Under the pieces are notes generated by a model. That model was not told where the DNA came from. It saw nothing but the letters and a program-made list of their open reading frames with translations, and ran no database searches. From positions 1 through 64,000 of the forward strand of contig JBEKHH010000012.1 in assembly GCA_050012375.1 (NCBI GenBank): a DNA stretch of 64,000 bases, in the 5' to 3' direction. The stretch's first letter is position 1. The number at the start of each line of letters is the position of its first letter. Source of the stretch: PALSA-1353 sp050012375 (GTDB lineage: Bacteria; Planctomycetota; Phycisphaerae; Tepidisphaerales; Tepidisphaeraceae). Made by a program: the position numbers and the translations under genes. Shown here one piece after another: positions 24,559-33,183 of the stretch.

Positions 24559-25245
24559 TCAGCGCGCTGCCTTGCGCTCGGCGAGAATTCCCGGGCCGGT
24601 CGGACATTCCTCGAAAATCGCGCACCGCTCACATTCCGGTCGCCGCGCCGTGCAGACCGCCCGGCCATGGTGAATCATCAGGTGCGACCAAAGCGTCCAT
24701 TGCTCCTGGGCCACCACTTCCATCAGGTCCACCTCGATCTTTTCCGGCGTCGTCTGCCGCGTCAGTTCCAACCGCTGGCTGAGCCGCGCGACGTGAGTAT
24801 CAACCACCACGCCGATGTTCTTTCCGAATGCATTTCCGAGAACGACGTTTGCCGTTTTCCGCCCCACTCCCGCCAGGGCCGTCAGTTCTTCCATCGTCGC
24901 CGGAACCCGCCCGCCATGCTTTGCCAGCAGCGAAGCAGCCATCGCCCGAATGCTCTTGGCCTTGTTGCGGAAAAACCCCGTCGATTGAATGTCTCGCTCC
25001 AATTCACCGCCGGGCGAGTTCGCGAAATCCGCGGCCGTCTTATATTTCTTGAAAAGGCGTTTGGTCACCTGGTTCACCCGTTTGTCCGTGCACTGGGCCG
25101 AAAGAATCGTCGCCACGAGCAGTTGCAGCGGCGTGCGATAATCAAGGCTGCACCGGGCATCTGGGTAGACTGATTGAAGAATGCACAAAATCGCGTTCGC
25201 CCGCTGGCGTCGTTGCTGTAGCGCATTGCCTCGTGTCTTGGCCAT
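24559..25245 (-). CDS. nth: Endonuclease III
   Basis: The enzyme is a base-excision-repair glycosylase/lyase for oxidised pyrimidines. The 228-residue protein has the catalytic Lys region (LSAQCTDKRVNQVTKRLF), the helix-hairpin-helix LAGVGRKTANVVLG, the catalytic Asp in VVDTHVARLS, and the C-terminal 4Fe-4S loop with spacing C-x6-C-x2-C-x5-C (Cys in CTARRPECERC and FEEC). It is a full-length family member. It may be cotranscribed with the DUF4149 gene, nine bases upstream. Confidence 0.95.
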   Translation of the reverse strand: MAKTRGNALQQRRQRANAILCILQSVYPDARCSLDYRTPLQLLVATILSAQCTDKRVNQVTKRLFKKYKTAADFANSPGGELERDIQSTGFFRNKAKSIRAMAASLLAKHGGRVPATMEELTALAGVGRKTANVVLGNAFGKNIGVVVDTHVARLSQRLELTRQTTPEKIEVDLMEVVAQEQWTLWSHLMIHHGRAVCTARRPECERCAIFEECPTGPGILAERKAAR

Positions 25246-25254
25246 AAGCGATGT

Positions 25255-25827
25255 TCAGCCGCCGGTATGGAAAGTGATGGGACGGCTGATGTTCCCGCTG
25301 AACAGAATAATTCCCAGGAGCAGAAACACGAGCGCCATCAGCAGCATTTCGCTGTCCCGCTGAAGGCGATCCAGCCGTTCGCTGGCCGGGTTGGCCTTCT
25401 CCGGTTCATCCGCGTTATCGATATACATTTGCCGCGATTTCATGACCTTTGGCCAAAGCACCCATCCGTCGTAAATGACGACGGCCGTCGCGGCCAGAAA
25501 GAGCCCCGACCGCACGAACGCCGACGCCTTGTTCCACGTATCGGACAAATCGATCAGAAACCACTGTGATCCAATCGCGAAAAACAAAACCGCGGCGCAT
25601 ACAACTTCCACCCTCATCAGCGCCGAAATGAGATTCCCAACGATGGCCCCGGCGAGCAGCGTCGAGTGCTGGCCCTCAAGATTGACGCTCAGGACGTGTG
25701 GAAGCAAGGGATTGTTCTCCCTCACCGTCCGATGGATCGCCTGCACCGCCACCCCAATGAACATCGCGCCGCCAAACCACATCGACAGCGCCAGCCAGTA
25801 CACTGTCTGCACGAGCTGAAATAACAT
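25255..25827 (-). CDS. DUF4149 integral membrane protein
   Basis: The 190-residue protein has four hydrophobic segments: VYWLALSMWFGGAMFIGVAV, VEVVCAAVLFFAIG, FVRSGLFLAATAVVIYDGWV and a C-terminal ALVFLLLGIILFSG. A charged loop near RLDRLQRDSEMLLMAL precedes the last span. This fits the DUF4149/TMEM205-like family of unknown function. It lies nine bases before nth in the same direction. Confidence 0.75.
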   Translation of the reverse strand: MLFQLVQTVYWLALSMWFGGAMFIGVAVQAIHRTVRENNPLLPHVLSVNLEGQHSTLLAGAIVGNLISALMRVEVVCAAVLFFAIGSQWFLIDLSDTWNKASAFVRSGLFLAATAVVIYDGWVLWPKVMKSRQMYIDNADEPEKANPASERLDRLQRDSEMLLMALVFLLLGIILFSGNISRPITFHTGG

Positions 25828-25901
25828 CCCCGAAGCGTAGAGGCGCGGCTGATAAAGTCAATCGTCGGCCAAGTCTTACGCCGCACCGCCGCGCCCCCGC
25901 G

Positions 25902-26345
25902 CTACGATTGTCTTCCATGACCCGCCACCCACGTTGAGCTTTGATCCGACCAGATTTCCTTCTTCCAGATCGTGGCCTCCGCCTTGATGCGGTCGATCAG
26001 AAACCGGCATGCCTCAAACGCCTCGGCCCGATGTGGCGTCGAAACGGCGATCAACACCGACGGCTGCTCCACCTCCACCCGCCCGATCCGGTGAAGCATC
26101 ACGATCCGGCTGATCCGCCAGCGCCTCCGAGCTTCTTCAGCCAGCCGGCGCATCTGCGCCTCCGCCATCTCGCCATACGCTTCGTAATCCAGCGCGACGA
26201 CTTCCCGCCCCGCCGCGGCATCCCGCCGCGTCGTTCCCAGGAATATGGCAATCGCCCCGCTGTCGCCATCGCTGGCAGCGCCGATCGCCGCGCTGACATC
26301 CAGCGGCGTCGATTGCAGCCCAATCACATCCTTTTTCTGATTCAT
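25902..26345 (-). CDS. moaE: Molybdopterin synthase catalytic subunit
   Basis: MoaE inserts the dithiolene sulfurs into precursor Z using thiocarboxylated MoaD. The 147-residue protein has FLGTTRRD near the start, LDYEAYGEMAEAQMRRL, then RIVMLHRIGRVEVEQ, and a C-terminal FLIDRIKAEATIWKKE with the catalytic Lys in K-A-E and W-K-K-E. It follows moaD by three bases, so the two subunits are made together. No other molybdopterin synthesis gene is in the window. Confidence 0.92.
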   Translation of the reverse strand: MNQKKDVIGLQSTPLDVSAAIGAASDGDSGAIAIFLGTTRRDAAAGREVVALDYEAYGEMAEAQMRRLAEEARRRWRISRIVMLHRIGRVEVEQPSVLIAVSTPHRAEAFEACRFLIDRIKAEATIWKKEIWSDQSSTWVAGHGRQS

Positions 26346-26348
26346 CCC

Positions 26349-26594
26349 TCACCCTCCGCTGACCGGCGGAATCAGCGCCAGTTCATCCCCATCGCGCAAT
26401 CGCGCCGCCGGCTTAGCGTAGCAAAGGTTCACCGCCGTGGCCGCGCTCGGAAGCAGATCGACAATCGCCGCGTATCGCCGCCCGACCTCTTCCATCGCAA
26501 CGGCAACCGTCGCTCCATCGGCCAATTCAATTTCAGTCTCTGAAACCCCGCTGCGCTCCCGCAAAACGGCGAACATTCGCAGCCGCACTTTCAT
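26349..26594 (-). CDS. moaD: Molybdopterin synthase sulfur carrier subunit
   Basis: This 81-residue ubiquitin-fold protein begins MKVRLRMFAVLRERSGV and ends LIPPVSGG. The terminal Gly-Gly is the site of thiocarboxylation and inserts into the MoaE active site. It lies between a TIM-barrel gene and moaE, all on one strand with gaps of 14 and 3 bases. Confidence 0.92.
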   Translation of the reverse strand: MKVRLRMFAVLRERSGVSETEIELADGATVAVAMEEVGRRYAAIVDLLPSAATAVNLCYAKPAARLRDGDELALIPPVSGG

Positions 26595-26608
26595 GCTGAC
26601 CTCGACGG

Positions 26609-27634
26609 CTAACGATCAAACTGCGCATCGAACGCGATCGCCGACGGCTCAAAATCGATCCTTCTAACAAACGCGGCCGCCTCTGTCGCGCCATGTTCGC
26701 GGTCCATTCGGCTGTCCTCCCACTCCACGCTGAGCGGGCCGCCATACCCAACGTCGTTCAACGCCACGATAATCTCCTCGAAATTGATATCCCCGTGACC
26801 CAGGCTGCGAAAATCCCAATACCGCCGCGGATCGGCGAAATTTGTATTCCCGCCGAAGACGCCCACCGTCCCGTCACCGTGGCCCCACCAGACGTCCTTC
26901 ATGTGAACGTGATAGATTCGCTTCGCGAAAGTCCGGATGAATCTCACGTAATCCACCCCCTGATAGCCCAGGTGCGATGGATCGTAATTGAACCCGAACC
27001 GTTTGTGCCCCTTCACGGCCGCGACGGCTCGCTCCGCCGTGACGATGTCGAACGCGATTTCCGTCGGATGAACCTCCAGGCCAAAGTTCACGTCCACCTT
27101 GTCGAATGCGTCGAGAATCGGCGTCCACCGCCTGGCAAAATCATCAAATCCGTTCTGCCAGTATTTCTGATCCGTCGGCGGAAATGCGTACAAACTGTGC
27201 CAGACGCTCGATCCCGTGAATCCGTTCACCACGGCGGGAAACCCGGTCGGTTCCGGCGCCGCATCGATAAATTTGCGGCACGCCTTGGCCGTTTCAATCA
27301 TTCGCTTGGCAGCGCGCTTTCGGACGCCTTCGGGTTCGCCGTCGCCCCAGACGTCCGGAGGCAGAATCTGCTTATGCCGCCCGTCGATATTGTCGCACAC
27401 GGCCTGCCCGACCAGATGCGCGCTGATCGCGAACGCCCTCAGTCCGTTTTGCCGGAGAATGTCCCATCGCCCCTTGCAATATCCCTTGTCCGCCAAAGCC
27501 GCCTGAACGTCGAAATGATCGCCCCAGCAGGCCAATTCCAATCCGTCATAACCGAATTTCCTCGCCTTTTGGCAAATCTGCTCAAATTTCAGATCGGCCC
27601 ACTGGCCGGTGAAGAGGGTAACGGGACGCGGCAT
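26609..27634 (-). CDS. Sugar-phosphate isomerase/epimerase family TIM barrel
   Basis: The 341-residue protein fits the xylose-isomerase-like TIM barrel family: FGYDGLELACWGDHFDVQ, VNFGLEVHPTEIAFDI, FNYDPSHLGYQGVDYVRFI, then IYHVHMKDVWWGHGDGTVG and SVEWEDSRMDREHG. The Glu, Asp and His residues in these motifs form the metal site. The substrate is unknown; relatives act on keto sugars or inositols. It is divergent from trpB with a 105-bp gap and heads the moaDE operon. Confidence 0.85.
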   Translation of the reverse strand: MPRPVTLFTGQWADLKFEQICQKARKFGYDGLELACWGDHFDVQAALADKGYCKGRWDILRQNGLRAFAISAHLVGQAVCDNIDGRHKQILPPDVWGDGEPEGVRKRAAKRMIETAKACRKFIDAAPEPTGFPAVVNGFTGSSVWHSLYAFPPTDQKYWQNGFDDFARRWTPILDAFDKVDVNFGLEVHPTEIAFDIVTAERAVAAVKGHKRFGFNYDPSHLGYQGVDYVRFIRTFAKRIYHVHMKDVWWGHGDGTVGVFGGNTNFADPRRYWDFRSLGHGDINFEEIIVALNDVGYGGPLSVEWEDSRMDREHGATEAAAFVRRIDFEPSAIAFDAQFDR

Positions 27635-27705
27635 GTGTTTTCTCCTACGCAGGTATTATCCACCAAGGGTTTCGGCGTAGCGAATAAGACATTTCCGCCC
27701 GGCAC

Positions 27706-27732
27706 TTGTCAATCGCCCACCCGTGATACAAT
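27706..27732 (+). promoter_or_regulatory. Promoter directly abutting trpB
   Basis: TTGTCA at 27706-27711 and TACAAT at 27727-27732 are separated by 15 bases. The expected transcription start falls at or beside the ATG at 27740. No Shine-Dalgarno lies between, so the trpB message may be leaderless. Confidence 0.5.
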
Positions 27733-27739
27733 GACATAA

Positions 27740-28939
27740 ATGAAAGCTGTGTGCGATTCTCTCCCTGATTCCTCCGGCCATTACGGCCCCTATGGCGGGG
27801 TCTATGTTCCCGAAACGTTGATCTCCGCCCTTGCCCAGCTTGAAACCGAATACGCCAAGGCCAAATCCGACCCCGCTTTTCACCGGGAATTGGAGTCATA
27901 TCTTCGAGATTTTGCCGGTCGTCCATCGCCGCTCTATTTTGCCCGTCGTCTCACCGAGCATTTCGGCGGAGCCAAAATCTATCTCAAGCGAGAGGACCTC
28001 AACCATACCGGCGCTCATAAGATCAACAACACTATCGGCCAGGCCCTCCTGACTCTGCGCATGGGAAAGAAGCGGGTTATCGCTGAGACCGGCGCCGGCC
28101 AGCATGGCGTGGCAACCGCCACGGCCGCCGCCGCGTTCAATCTTCACTGCGATGTCTACATGGGCGCGGAAGACATTCGCCGTCAAGGTCTCAACGTCTT
28201 CCGCATGCGCTTGATGGGCACGCGGGTTATTGAAGTGACCAGCGGCAGCAAAACGCTCAAGGATGCGACCAACGAAGCCATGCGCGATTGGATGGGATCC
28301 GTCGAAAATACCCACTACATCATCGGCAGTGTCGTGGGACCGCATCCGTTTCCAATGATCGTGCGAGATTTTCAATCGGTCATCGGCCGCGAGGCGCGCC
28401 GGCAATGTATGGAGATCGAAGGCCGTCTTCCAGATTTTATCCTGGCGTGCGTCGGCGGCGGCAGCAACGCCGCGGGCATTTTCGCCCCATTCGTCGCCGA
28501 TGCGTCCGTGCAATTCATCGGCGTGGAAGCCGGCGGCCGCGGGATGGCCCTCGGCCAGCACGCCGCCTCGCTGTGCGCCGGACGGCCAGGCGTTCTCCAC
28601 GGCTCGTTGTCTTACGTCCTTCAGGATGACGATGGACAGACCGCCGACGTTCACAGCGTATCGGCCGGCCTTGATTATCCCGGCGTCGGACCGGAACACG
28701 CGTATTGGAAAGACTCCGGTCGAGTGCAATACGTCAGCATTACGGACCAGCAAGCCCTCGACGCTTTCCAGAAAGTCGCCCAGCTTGAAGGCATTCTTCC
28801 CGCACTGGAATCAGCCCACGCTTTCGCCCACCTCGAACAACTCGCTCCGCGCCTTTCAAAGGACAAGATCATCATCCTCAACCTCAGCGGTCGCGGCGAC
28901 AAGGATTGCCAGGAAGTCGCCCGTTTGATCGGCAAGTGA
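27740..28939 (+). CDS. trpB: Tryptophan synthase beta chain
   Basis: TrpB condenses indole with serine. The 399-residue protein has the PLP Lys in HKINN (Lys94), LKREDLNHTGAH before it, VACVGGGSNA-type glycine loop (ACVGGGSNAAGIF) and SAGLDYPGVGPEHAYWK. All are typical of the TrpB1 class that works with TrpA. trpA follows after 83 bases, so they form a short operon without other trp genes here. Confidence 0.95.
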   Translation: MKAVCDSLPDSSGHYGPYGGVYVPETLISALAQLETEYAKAKSDPAFHRELESYLRDFAGRPSPLYFARRLTEHFGGAKIYLKREDLNHTGAHKINNTIGQALLTLRMGKKRVIAETGAGQHGVATATAAAAFNLHCDVYMGAEDIRRQGLNVFRMRLMGTRVIEVTSGSKTLKDATNEAMRDWMGSVENTHYIIGSVVGPHPFPMIVRDFQSVIGREARRQCMEIEGRLPDFILACVGGGSNAAGIFAPFVADASVQFIGVEAGGRGMALGQHAASLCAGRPGVLHGSLSYVLQDDDGQTADVHSVSAGLDYPGVGPEHAYWKDSGRVQYVSITDQQALDAFQKVAQLEGILPALESAHAFAHLEQLAPRLSKDKIIILNLSGRGDKDCQEVARLIGK

Positions 28940-29022
28940 TCATCACGGCCCGCTTCCGGCGAAGGTCCCTTGCATCAATTGATCCGCGACGCTTATCATC
29001 GCCGACTCGCCGGAAACAACCG

Positions 29023-29832
29023 ATGCCCATTATGCCGCGATCCATTGCTCAATCCTTCGCCGATCTTCGAGGCCAAGGCATTGGCTTGGTGCCTTTCCTG
29101 CCCGCGGGCTTTCCCGATCTCGGCACCACATCAGCCGCGCTGAGCGCCGTCGATGCCGCCGGCCCCGCGGCAATCGAAATCGGTTTCCCGTTTTCCGATC
29201 CGATCGCCGATGGGCCGATTATCCAGCAGGCATTCACCGCGGCGCTGGACCGCAAGCTGAAGGTCCGCGACATTTTTGAAGCCATTCGAGACGTGTCGCC
29301 GCGCATCTCGTCCCCGCTGGTGGCAATGCTCAGCTACAGCATCATCTTCCGTTATGGCGCGGAGCGATTTTTCGCCGATGCCCGTGCGGCTGGTTTTGCG
29401 GGCGTCATCATCCCCGATCTCCCGCCTCCCGAAGCGAACAAAACTTGCCGGCAGATCGGCGCGGCCGGCCTGGACGCGACCCTGCTCATCGCGCCCACAA
29501 GCACTGCCGAGCGCCGCCGTGAAATCATCGCGCTCTGCACCGGCTTCGTTTACTACCTTTCCGTTTCAGGCATCACCGGCGCGCGCAGCGAACTGCCGCC
29601 GGACCTGGCCCAGAACGTCCGCCAACTGAAGGGCCTGACCGACCGGCCCGTCTGCGTCGGCTTTGGCATCTCCAAGCCACAGCATCTTGCCGCCTTGACC
29701 GGCATCGCCGACGGCGCGGTCGTTGGAAGCGCAATCGTCAAACGTATGATCGATTCCGCATCCGCCGGCCCTTCGGCAATCGCCGGAATCATCGGCGACT
29801 ATTGCCGCGAATTGCTCTCCGCAACCCGCTGA
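29023..29832 (+). CDS. trpA: Tryptophan synthase alpha chain
   Basis: TrpA splits indole-3-glycerol phosphate and channels indole to TrpB. The 269-residue protein has the catalytic Glu in AIEIGFPFSDP and Asp in SDPIADGP, LLIAPTSTAERR, YYLSVSGITGAR and GFGISKPQH. The start at 29023 was chosen. An upstream in-frame extension would overlap the end of trpB and read as arginine-rich noise. Confidence 0.95.
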   Translation: MPIMPRSIAQSFADLRGQGIGLVPFLPAGFPDLGTTSAALSAVDAAGPAAIEIGFPFSDPIADGPIIQQAFTAALDRKLKVRDIFEAIRDVSPRISSPLVAMLSYSIIFRYGAERFFADARAAGFAGVIIPDLPPPEANKTCRQIGAAGLDATLLIAPTSTAERRREIIALCTGFVYYLSVSGITGARSELPPDLAQNVRQLKGLTDRPVCVGFGISKPQHLAALTGIADGAVVGSAIVKRMIDSASAGPSAIAGIIGDYCRELLSATR

Positions 29833-30023
29833 CAAAGCAGCCATACGCCCGCATTCGCCGCCAGCGGCATTTGCGGACGCTTTGGCCGTTTATCGCGTTT
29901 ATACCCCATACGGACAGGACGGATACCTTGGCAAAACAAGGGTTTGCGCTCGATCCGCCCGCCGTTTATCAACGAGGTGCGACCGTGGCAATTCTAAATT
30001 TCCCCGCTACTTCTAACCTCCCC

Positions 30024-30671
30024 ATGGACCGGGTGTCATTCCCTATGACACGGCGAGCGACTGAGTTTGACGAGGATCGCCTGGTCACTCCGCCGACGGA
30101 CGCAACGCTGGTCCAAAGGACCCTGGCGGGAAATCGCGCGGCGTTCGATGTGTTGATCCGGCGATATCAGCGCCAAGCCGTCTCCGTCTCGTATCGGCTC
30201 CTGGGAAGCTCCCAGGATGCGCTGGAGGTTACCCAGGATGCGTTCCTCCGGGCGTTCGTCAATCTGGGATCGCTGAAGAAGCCCGAGGCATTCGGCGGCT
30301 GGCTTTTGAGAATCGTTTCAAACCTGTCGCTCAATTTCAGGCGCGGGCGAAAGTCACGCAGCCAGCTTCCCCTTGATGATCTGCTGGCCTCGTCGGACAC
30401 AACGTCGGCGAATGGCCATTCCATCGGTAATTTGGCCATCGGTTATGTCGATCCCGCTCATCAACTTCAAAGCGCCGAGATGGGCCGACGCCTTCGCAAG
30501 GCGCTGCGACAATTGCCCGACAGACAGCGGTCAGCCATCATCCTGTTCGCAATCGAGCAAATGCCTCAGAAGCAGGTCGCGCGGACGTTGGGTTGCAGCG
30601 TCGAAGCCGTTAAATGGCATGTATTCCAGGGACGAAAGAGGCTCAGGGAGGTCCTTAAGGATTACCTGTAG
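30024..30671 (+). CDS. ECF-type RNA polymerase sigma factor
   Basis: The 215-residue protein has sigma region 2 (AAFDVLIRRYQRQAVSVSYR, AFGGWLLRIVSNLSLNFRR) and region 4 (LPDRQRSAIILFAIEQM, KQVARTLGCSVEAVKWHVF). The start is uncertain: 30024 and 30045 are both possible and neither has a clear ribosome site. A small gene that looks like an anti-sigma partner begins ten bases after it. Target promoters are unknown. Confidence 0.85.
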   Translation: MDRVSFPMTRRATEFDEDRLVTPPTDATLVQRTLAGNRAAFDVLIRRYQRQAVSVSYRLLGSSQDALEVTQDAFLRAFVNLGSLKKPEAFGGWLLRIVSNLSLNFRRGRKSRSQLPLDDLLASSDTTSANGHSIGNLAIGYVDPAHQLQSAEMGRRLRKALRQLPDRQRSAIILFAIEQMPQKQVARTLGCSVEAVKWHVFQGRKRLREVLKDYL

Positions 30672-30681
30672 TTCGGATCCG

Positions 30682-30921
30682 ATGCTATTCCCGGAACTCG
30701 ACTTTCTCTTGATGCAATATCTGGATGGCTCGCTGCCGCCGGAGCAGCGAGCCGCAGTGGGGAAAATCCTCGACAGCCACCCCGAGGCAAGAGCGCAGTT
30801 ACGCTCCTATCAGAAACTCGACAATGTATTCCGCTCCGAAGCTCCGATGCCCTCCATCCAATGGGAGGACCTGGCAGAACGAATCTCCGCGGCAATCAGG
30901 CCCCGGGCCCCTAGTGCGTAA
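30682..30921 (+). CDS. Small anti-sigma-like protein
   Basis: The 79-residue protein starts MLFPELDFLLMQYLDGSLPP, which resembles the N-terminal fold of anti-sigma factors (short helices after LLMQYLDG, then HPEARAQLRSYQKLDNVFR). It has no zinc motif and no membrane segment, so it may be a soluble or truncated member. The stop overlaps the end of ilvD on the other strand by 11 bases. Confidence 0.6.
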   Translation: MLFPELDFLLMQYLDGSLPPEQRAAVGKILDSHPEARAQLRSYQKLDNVFRSEAPMPSIQWEDLAERISAAIRPRAPSA

Positions 30922-32575
30922 CGGCCCCGAAGCACGCAGGCCCAACCAGCTTCGCGTACTTGGCCAACGCCCCATTGGCATAGCGAGGCTTGGGCGGCTT
31001 CCATCGCGACTTCCTCTTGACCAAATCCTTCTCGCTCAATTCCACGCGGATTGTTCCCTTTTCCGCGTCCACGGCGATCATGTCGCCATCCTGCAGCAGC
31101 GCAATCGGTCCGCCGACGAACGCCTCCGGCCCGATATGGCCGACCATCAGCCCGCGCGTCGCCCCGCTGAATCGGCCATCGGTCATGAGGCACACGTCAT
31201 ATCCCAATCCCTGCCCGACAATCGCCGCGGTTACGCCGAGCATCTCCCGCATTCCCGGCCCGCCCTTGGGGCCTTCGTAGCGGATGATCACGCTATCCCC
31301 CTTATTGATCTGCTGCGCCTGCACGGCCGCCATGCACTGCTCTTCGCTGTCGAAAATGCGAGCCGGCCCTCGATGCTGCAGCTTCTTCACGCCGGCCGTC
31401 TTGATCACGCATCCCTCCGGAGCGAGATTGCCCCGCAGGATATGCAGCCCGCCTGTCTTCTCCAGCGCGCGCGAAACCGGCACGATCACGTTCTGGTCCG
31501 GTTTCAGCTTCACCGCCGCCAGATTCTCCGCCATCGTCCTGCCCGTGCAGGTGAGACAGTCGCCGTGGATCAGCTTTTCATCCAGCAGCACCCTCAGGAT
31601 CGCCGGAATCCCGCCCGCATTGAACACGTCAAACGCGTTGTATCGTCCGAACGGCTTCAGGTCCGCGATGATCGGCGTCCGCCGGCTGATGTGGTCGATG
31701 TCGTCCAGCGTCAGCGTCATGCCGCATTCGTGCGCAATCGCCGGTAGATGCAGAGCGCTGTTGGTCGATCCGCCCGTCGCAGCCGCGATCGTCACCCCGT
31801 TTTCAAATGCCTCCCTGCTCAGGATGTCGCGGGCGCGGATGTTCTTCTCCAGCAAGCGCATCACCTGCTTGCCGGATTCCACCGCGAATGCATCGCGCTC
31901 CACGTCCATGGCCGGCGGAGAACCGCTGCCGGGCAATGCCATCCCCAGCGCCTCGGCCACGCAGGCCATCGTATTGGCCGTGAATTGTCCCCCGCAGCTT
32001 CCCGCCGATGGACAAGCGCCGCACTCCATCTCGTAAAGATCGGCATCGCTCATCTTCCCCGCCCCGTGCGCGCCCACCGCCTCGTACACATCCTGAATCG
32101 TCACGTCACGGCCCTTGAATTTGCCCGGCAAAATCGTTCCACCATACAGAAACACGCTCGGGACATTCAGCCGCGCCATCGCCATCAGCGTGCCCGGCAG
32201 ACTCTTATCGCAACCCGCCAAGCCGACCAGCGCATCGTAGCCGTGCGCGAACATCATCAACTCGATTGAATCGGCGATCACTTCGCGCGAGACGAGCGAC
32301 GCCTTCATCCCCTCGTGACCCATCGCGATCCCGTCGGACACGGCGATCGCCACAAATTCCCGCGGCGTTCCCCCCGCCGATTTCACCCCCTCCTTGGCTG
32401 CCTTCGCCTGCCGATCCAAGGTCAGATTGCACGGCGTCGCCTCGTTCCATGTGCTGGAGATGCCTACCCACGGCCGGTGAATCTCCTCATCCGTCAGGCC
32501 CATGGATTTGAAAAACGCGCGCTGCGGAGCGCGCTGGTCCCCTTCCGTCACGATACTGCTGCGAGGCCGATTCAT
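30911..32575 (-). CDS. ilvD: Dihydroxy-acid dehydratase
   Basis: IlvD makes 2-keto acids for valine, isoleucine and pantothenate. The 554-residue protein has the cluster motifs GLAGCDKSLPGTLMAM and ECGACPSAGSCGGQFTANTM, with LPGSGSPPAM and the C-terminal KGGPGMREMLGVTAAIVGQG. Length and motifs fit the family. It converges with the sigma/anti-sigma pair and overlaps the latter gene by 11 bases. Confidence 0.95.
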   Translation of the reverse strand: MNRPRSSIVTEGDQRAPQRAFFKSMGLTDEEIHRPWVGISSTWNEATPCNLTLDRQAKAAKEGVKSAGGTPREFVAIAVSDGIAMGHEGMKASLVSREVIADSIELMMFAHGYDALVGLAGCDKSLPGTLMAMARLNVPSVFLYGGTILPGKFKGRDVTIQDVYEAVGAHGAGKMSDADLYEMECGACPSAGSCGGQFTANTMACVAEALGMALPGSGSPPAMDVERDAFAVESGKQVMRLLEKNIRARDILSREAFENGVTIAAATGGSTNSALHLPAIAHECGMTLTLDDIDHISRRTPIIADLKPFGRYNAFDVFNAGGIPAILRVLLDEKLIHGDCLTCTGRTMAENLAAVKLKPDQNVIVPVSRALEKTGGLHILRGNLAPEGCVIKTAGVKKLQHRGPARIFDSEEQCMAAVQAQQINKGDSVIIRYEGPKGGPGMREMLGVTAAIVGQGLGYDVCLMTDGRFSGATRGLMVGHIGPEAFVGGPIALLQDGDMIAVDAEKGTIRVELSEKDLVKRKSRWKPPKPRYANGALAKYAKLVGPACFGAVTH

Positions 32576-33183
32576 CGAAATCTCCCTACGGTTGGATAGT
32601 GCTGCAGTTTCACCAAATGGATCGTCAATTGATATTCAATACCGCCGATACCGCTGGATGGCAATCCCGCGGCTTTCTATCGTTAATGGAGAGCATGTCG
32701 GCGATCTAAACGTCGCCGAGACCCTGATCGGTCAACTTGATGGCCCCGAACTGCACATCGTCGAGGTCACACGTTTGGTAAATGTCCCATTGGAGAGTAA
32801 GTGGGACATCGATCGCCCTCTCCTGATTACCGACCGGCAAAACGTGCCAAAGGTTTCACTATATCGCAAACCACTTGTTCACTTGTCGTCGTGGAAAATC
32901 CGCTCAAAAACTCACATTTTTGCCCTCTGACGACAAGTCCCCAGCCATTCCTTCCCTTCGCGCCTAGGTGCCTCCCTGCCGGAGCAAGACTAGACTCACC
33001 GGATGATTCCTTCGCGCCTGTCTTCGCGCTCTTCGCGGTGAGCCTTCGTTTCGGATTTCCACCACGGCCGCCGCACTTCGCAAACCGACCAATCTTCCCG
33101 AATTTTGCCCGCCTCCATCGCCGTGGTAGAACCTCCCAACCGCTGCGTTCCAGGCCCAAGCGTTTTGAAGGAGGCGTCTGAAA
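32576..33183. other. Long gap upstream of the amine oxidase gene
   Basis: No convincing gene was seen. A perfect 8-bp inverted repeat, ATGTCCCA and TGGGACAT with a 12-base spacer, lies at 32782-32809 and could bind a regulator. An AAGGAGG ribosome site ends about nine bases before the ATG at 33184. Frames crossing the gap on either strand look like shadows. Confidence 0.45.

Noticed and set aside
32659..32930. Plus-strand frame in the gap before the amine oxidase
   Set aside because: The sequence MAIPRLSIVNGEHVGDLNVA looks partly protein-like, but there is no start signal or family match.
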